Below, piece after piece: positions 7,442-9,423 of a DNA stretch of 9,423 nucleotides. The notes below the pieces were generated by a model. That model worked only from the letters and a program-made list of their open reading frames with translations. It did not search any database and was not told the DNA's origin. Source of the DNA: an uncultured Azospirillum sp. (GTDB lineage Bacteria > Pseudomonadota > Alphaproteobacteria > RF32 > CAG-239); contig UQCS01000047.1 of assembly GCA_900539605.1 (NCBI GenBank), positions 1 through 9,423 of the forward strand, read 5' to 3'. How positions within the stretch are numbered: position 1 is the first letter of the stretch; each line of letters begins with the position of its first letter. A program made the position numbers and the translations under genes.

Positions 7442-7891
7442 TCATTTCTTCCGACTGGCAAACAGTTTTTGTTCTTCTTCCTCGTATAGCTCTTTAAGTA
7501 TATCATAATAAAGATGCCCATACTTCTGACGAACAAAATCAATTAACCGTTCATAGGTTGCCTGTTGCCACTCTCCGAATTTCTGAACCGTCATCCCGGC
7601 CAGTGGCGCTTTTGCAGTCCACTCACGCCGTTCATCCCGGCAATTCCACCATAACAGCAGCCCCAACACGGCAGCAGTCAGCAGAGCAAGAAAACCGGCG
7701 GTAATAACCACATCGCACCAGAAAATACCGATATAGGCCCACCGAACAAGCAAGGATCCATACAGCAAACGAGCCAAAGCGGCCAAGGCACAAACAGCAG
7801 CGGCAAAAAACCAAAAGTTGTGCTTCGAACCAGATCCGACAGCAGCAAAAACACAAGCTAAAATCAAAGCTGTGACAACCAAAACTAACAT
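7442..7891 (-). CDS. Hypothetical membrane protein, 149 aa
   Basis: I do not recognise this protein. It starts directly in a hydrophobic segment (1-18), with further membrane helices at about 26-48 and 60-82, followed by Arg and Glu residues (RDERREW) that should lie in the cytoplasm. The C-terminal third (about 100-149) is soluble and helical, with an aromatic stretch around YGHLYYD and an acidic Glu-Glu-Glu-Glu cluster before a basic Arg-Lys-Lys end. The ATG at 7891 is the only Met before residue 100, so the start is unambiguous. No Shine-Dalgarno sequence is seen in the AT-rich leader. The gene stands alone, with its own promoter and a palindrome overlapping the -10 box upstream and a strong terminator downstream. 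It could be a small inner-membrane sensor or accessory protein, but nothing in the sequence identifies a role. Confidence 0.72.
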   Translation of the reverse strand: MLVLVVTALILACVFAAVGSGSKHNFWFFAAAVCALAALARLLYGSLLVRWAYIGIFWCDVVITAGFLALLTAAVLGLLLWWNCRDERREWTAKAPLAGMTVQKFGEWQQATYERLIDFVRQKYGHLYYDILKELYEEEEQKLFASRKK

Positions 7892-7921
7892 AATTTGGTA
7901 ATTTTAATGAATAATAGGTTT

Positions 7922-7942
7922 AGCGTTATTGAGTATAACGCT
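7922..7942. promoter_or_regulatory. Operator-like inverted repeat overlapping the -10 box of the 149-aa gene
   Basis: AGCGTTAT (7922-7929) and ATAACGCT (7935-7942) are exact reverse complements separated by five bases. The minus-strand -10 box TATACT (7937-7932) lies across the spacer and one arm. A dimeric repressor bound here would block RNA polymerase. The repeat could also form a hairpin at the 5' end of the transcript, but the predicted start (about 7925) would leave most of one arm untranscribed, which favours a DNA-level operator. Confidence 0.5.
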
Positions 7943-7960
7943 TATCGGCTGCGATGTCCA
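7932..7960 (-). promoter_or_regulatory. Near-consensus sigma70 promoter of the 149-aa gene
   Basis: On the minus strand, -35 TGGACA (7960-7955, five of six consensus bases) and -10 TATACT (7937-7932, five of six) are separated by exactly 17 bases. Transcription should start near 7925, giving a leader of about 34 bases. The rest of the gap, about 7961-8091, shows no supported gene. Confidence 0.7.
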
Positions 7961-8091
7961 GTCCCAAATTTGTTATTTGTTTTTACCGCCTCAAACGACA
8001 CTGTTCTGTCTCTAAACAACCGCACCAACACTTGTTCCACATTCCTCAAGGATCATAAAATTGCTTTGCCATATTCCCCTGCCCGTTGTTT

Positions 8092-8136
8092 AAAAGAAGA
8101 AAGAGCCCCGGTTTTACCCGGCGCTCTTTCTTCTTT
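8092..8136 (-). terminator. Long-stem terminator of the glycosyltransferase-like gene
   Basis: AAAGAAGAAAGAGC (8093-8106) pairs perfectly with 8123-8136. After a single C-C mismatch, CCGG (8108-8111) pairs with CCGG (8118-8121) around a six-base loop, for 18 base pairs in total. On the minus strand the hairpin ends in TTCTTTT, a short but adequate U-tract. It starts 12 bases after the TAA stop at 8149. Confidence 0.82.
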
Positions 8137-8148
8137 GTTGGTGAAGGC

Positions 8149-8991
8149 TTAGAAGAGTCCCATATAGGCCTTTTCGACCTCCTCACTCAGCTCGGTCATA
8201 TTGCTGTGCTCATCGAAACCGATGCAGAAGATGCGGTAACCCGCCTTCTGATAAGCAGCCTCGATGTCCCCCCAGTGCTCCACGCCATTCTTGTTGTACA
8301 GAATGATCTGCGGAATCTCCGGAAAGAGCGCCAGCATGATCCAGGTGTGTGTACCGGCGATTCCCACCGAAGCGGTAAGGCTGCGGTACATGTTGAAATA
8401 CTCGGCATGAGCGACGCCGCGAATTCCGAACACTTCCTGGTTTTCGGTTTGACCCGGGACATAGAGATCAAACTCCTTCGCCAAGGTTTCGACTGTTTCC
8501 AGATCGTTAACCTTGTGAAAGTGTTGTCCCAGCACCAGGTTGGCAGTTCCCTTCATGAAAGAAAGGACTTGCGGATTCAGTGACTGCTGAGCAGCCGTAA
8601 CACCGCATTCGCCGTCGCTCTGCAGCTTCTGCGGCACGAACAAAACGTTCGTTTTGCCTTCGAGTTGCTGATAGCGGCGAAGTCCTTCGAAAGAAGGGAT
8701 GAGCTTGGACGATGCCATCTTGTCCCACAAAGCGGGATCAAAACGACCTTCCTTCAACTCGCGCACCACGTCCCAACCTTCCGCCAGAACCGTTTCCTTC
8801 TCCTCGAAAGAAATGGTCTCCAGCGCAGAGTAGAACGGAAGCATCTTGGTGAGGATGTTCTCGCTTTCCTTGTTGAAGCCGTCGGCGTTGTCCTTGCGGG
8901 GAACGATAACGACAGAAAGGTTCATAGACTTGGCAATGGCAACCGCCATGATTTCGTGACCGAAGCACGATTCGATAATAACTTTTTTCAT
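8149..8991 (-). CDS. Putative GT-B-fold glycosyltransferase-like protein (tentative)
   Basis: This 280-residue soluble protein has no signal peptide. It opens with a beta-strand, MKKVIIES, then a helix and SVVIVP, as in a Rossmann-like half. Near residues 209-226 it carries GIAGTHT followed by LALFPEIPQIILYN. This is reminiscent of the Gly-X-Asp-Thr-Gly and Ala-Leu-Gly-X-Pro donor-site region of heptosyltransferase-type (GT9) enzymes, but the usual Asp is replaced, so the family call is weak. An unrelated nucleotide-sugar or surface-polysaccharide protein is possible. I chose the ATG at 8991 over the longer frame to 9060, which begins with TTG and adds a cysteine-containing, promoter-like stretch. 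No Shine-Dalgarno sequence precedes the ATG. GC over 8161-8460 is about 55%, and lysine codons are mostly AAG, unlike the AAA-rich neighbours. This suggests acquisition from another genome. The gene is a single transcription unit. Confidence 0.78.
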   Translation of the reverse strand: MKKVIIESCFGHEIMAVAIAKSMNLSVVIVPRKDNADGFNKESENILTKMLPFYSALETISFEEKETVLAEGWDVVRELKEGRFDPALWDKMASSKLIPSFEGLRRYQQLEGKTNVLFVPQKLQSDGECGVTAAQQSLNPQVLSFMKGTANLVLGQHFHKVNDLETVETLAKEFDLYVPGQTENQEVFGIRGVAHAEYFNMYRSLTASVGIAGTHTWIMLALFPEIPQIILYNKNGVEHWGDIEAAYQKAGYRIFCIGFDEHSNMTELSEEVEKAYMGLF

Positions 8992-9000
8992 AATAAATAA

Positions 9001-9047
9001 ATTATAGAACGTACAATTATCATGACACATTTTAGACAAAAGGTCAA
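9001..9047 (-). promoter_or_regulatory. Candidate promoters of the glycosyltransferase-like gene
   Basis: Two readings are possible on the minus strand. TTGACC (9047-9042) with a 17-base spacer leads to CATGAT (9024-9019), giving a leader of about 20 bases. Alternatively a perfect TATAAT (9006-9001) sits only nine bases before the ATG, without a good -35 box, and would give an almost leaderless mRNA. The absence of a ribosome site fits either reading. Confidence 0.4.
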
Positions 9048-9204
9048 TTCCTTTCTGCAAGAAAATTTTGTATTGTGTAATTACCCCTCAAAAACATTTT
9101 GCCGTTTTTTATAAACAGATAATTCATTGTTTCCTGACGATAAAATAACGAAACTTGTTCGGAGGACAGTTTTGCATAAGTTCGGGTCACACCGTTTTGA
9201 CCAC

Positions 9205-9233
9205 AAAAAAACCGTCCTTGCGGACGGTTTTTT
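9205..9233 (-). terminator. Intrinsic terminator of tRNA-Asp
   Basis: AAAAAACCGTCC (9206-9217) and GGACGGTTTTTT (9222-9233) are perfectly complementary around the loop TTGC. On the minus strand the GC-rich stem is followed by seven T residues (9211-9205). The hairpin begins three bases after the encoded CCA end of the tRNA. Confidence 0.9.
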
Positions 9234-9235
9234 GA

Positions 9236-9312
9236 TGGCGGGAGTGACGGGACTCGAACCCGCGACCTCCTGCGTGACAGGCAGGCGCTCTAACCAGCTG
9301 AGCTACACCCCC
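9236..9312 (-). tRNA. tRNA-Asp (anticodon GTC)
   Basis: This is a 77-base cloverleaf on the minus strand. The acceptor arm GGGGGTG pairs with CACTCCC (one G-U pair). The anticodon stem CCTGC/GCAGG closes the loop CTGTCAC with anticodon GTC (9278-9276). The T arm contains GGTTCGAGTCC. The discriminator base is G, an aspartate identity element, and CCA is encoded at 9238-9236. It reads aspartate codons GAC and GAU. It forms its own transcription unit, with a promoter at 9330-9358 and a terminator at 9205-9233. Confidence 0.98.
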
Positions 9313-9329
9313 ATTCGAGTTCGTTTCCT

Positions 9330-9358
9330 CTTATACCTAACATTTTTTTTTATTGCAA
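9330..9358 (-). promoter_or_regulatory. Promoter of tRNA-Asp
   Basis: On the minus strand a -35 box TTGCAA (9358-9353) is separated by 17 bases, including a run of nine A residues, from a -10 box TATAAG (9335-9330). Transcription should start about ten bases before the mature tRNA 5' end at 9312. The remainder, 9359-9423, is AT-rich with no visible gene. Confidence 0.7.
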
Positions 9359-9423
9359 GTATTTTTTTTATGATTTATCAAAAAAAATAACATAATTAAC
9401 ATTAAGGTAATTTTTTACTGGTA

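Noticed and set aside
7895..8152. Plus-strand frame of 85 codons in the gap between the two right-hand genes
   Set aside because: It overlaps the minus-strand promoter and palindrome and the terminator, has no ribosome site and reads through a hairpin.
8086..8583. Plus-strand frame of 165 codons opposite the glycosyltransferase-like gene
   Set aside because: It begins inside the terminator hairpin and lies antisense to a coherent gene with its own terminator. It shows no recognisable motif.
9185..9202. Inverted repeat GGTCA-N8-TGACC near the tRNA terminator
   Set aside because: The arms are only five bases long, and it lies beyond the terminator with no gene start nearby. It is probably chance.
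8149..9312. Genomic island inserted at tRNA-Asp
   Set aside because: No integrase is present, and no second copy of the tRNA 3' end is visible in the window. Only base composition supports transfer.
9127..9390. Plus-strand open frame of 87 codons containing the segment AGVTGLEPATSCVTGRRSNQ
   Set aside because: It is the antisense translation of the tRNA-Asp gene, a well-known false protein, and it also runs through the tRNA terminator.

Overview
The window looks like a chromosomal segment of a Gram-negative bacterium, most likely an uncultured host-associated alphaproteobacterium. The evidence is a classical type Va autotransporter ending in a C-terminal phenylalanine, a proteobacterial-type tRNA-Asp with encoded CCA, sigma70-like promoters, and a signal-peptide-bearing cysteine-rich protein of a style I recall from gut alphaproteobacterial metagenomes. 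The taxonomic part rests on memory of similar proteins and is an inference. No phage, transposon, CRISPR array or rRNA is visible.

Layout from left to right. Positions 1-147 are non-coding and hold a perfect 14-bp inverted repeat. Positions 148-2175 (minus) encode a 675-residue secreted protein with about 40 cysteines in its mature part. Its own promoter and the terminator of the next unit share the 284-base gap 2176-2459. Two small minus-strand genes follow, 2460-2828 (122 aa, soluble, unknown) and 2891-3328 (145 aa, three predicted membrane helices plus a C-terminal cysteine pair). They probably form one transcription unit, read from 3328 down to a terminator at 2412-2435. Divergent from them, 3507-7301 (plus) encodes a 1264-residue autotransporter. 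Its passenger is a beta-helix-like array related to chlamydial Pmp repeats and appears to be internally duplicated.

The autotransporter and the next gene (7442-7891, minus, 149 aa, membrane protein) converge on two back-to-back hairpin terminators. The 149-aa gene has a near-consensus promoter whose -10 box lies inside an 8-bp inverted repeat, so it may be repressor-controlled. Next comes a 280-aa minus-strand gene (8149-8991), tentatively a GT-B-type glycosyltransferase relative. Its higher GC and AAG-rich lysine codons suggest a different origin. The window ends with tRNA-Asp(GTC) (9236-9312, minus), which has a clear promoter and a terminator. No gene-free stretch exceeds 300 bases.

Taken together, most of the coding capacity goes to the cell envelope: a surface-displayed adhesin-like autotransporter, a disulfide-rich exported protein and two small membrane proteins. 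Nothing shows that they form a dedicated system. No enzymatic defence or mobile module is recognisable. The most unusual items are the bipartite cysteine-rich protein, the duplicated Cys-free passenger with a CX6C pair just before the barrel, and the operator-like palindrome at 7922-7942.
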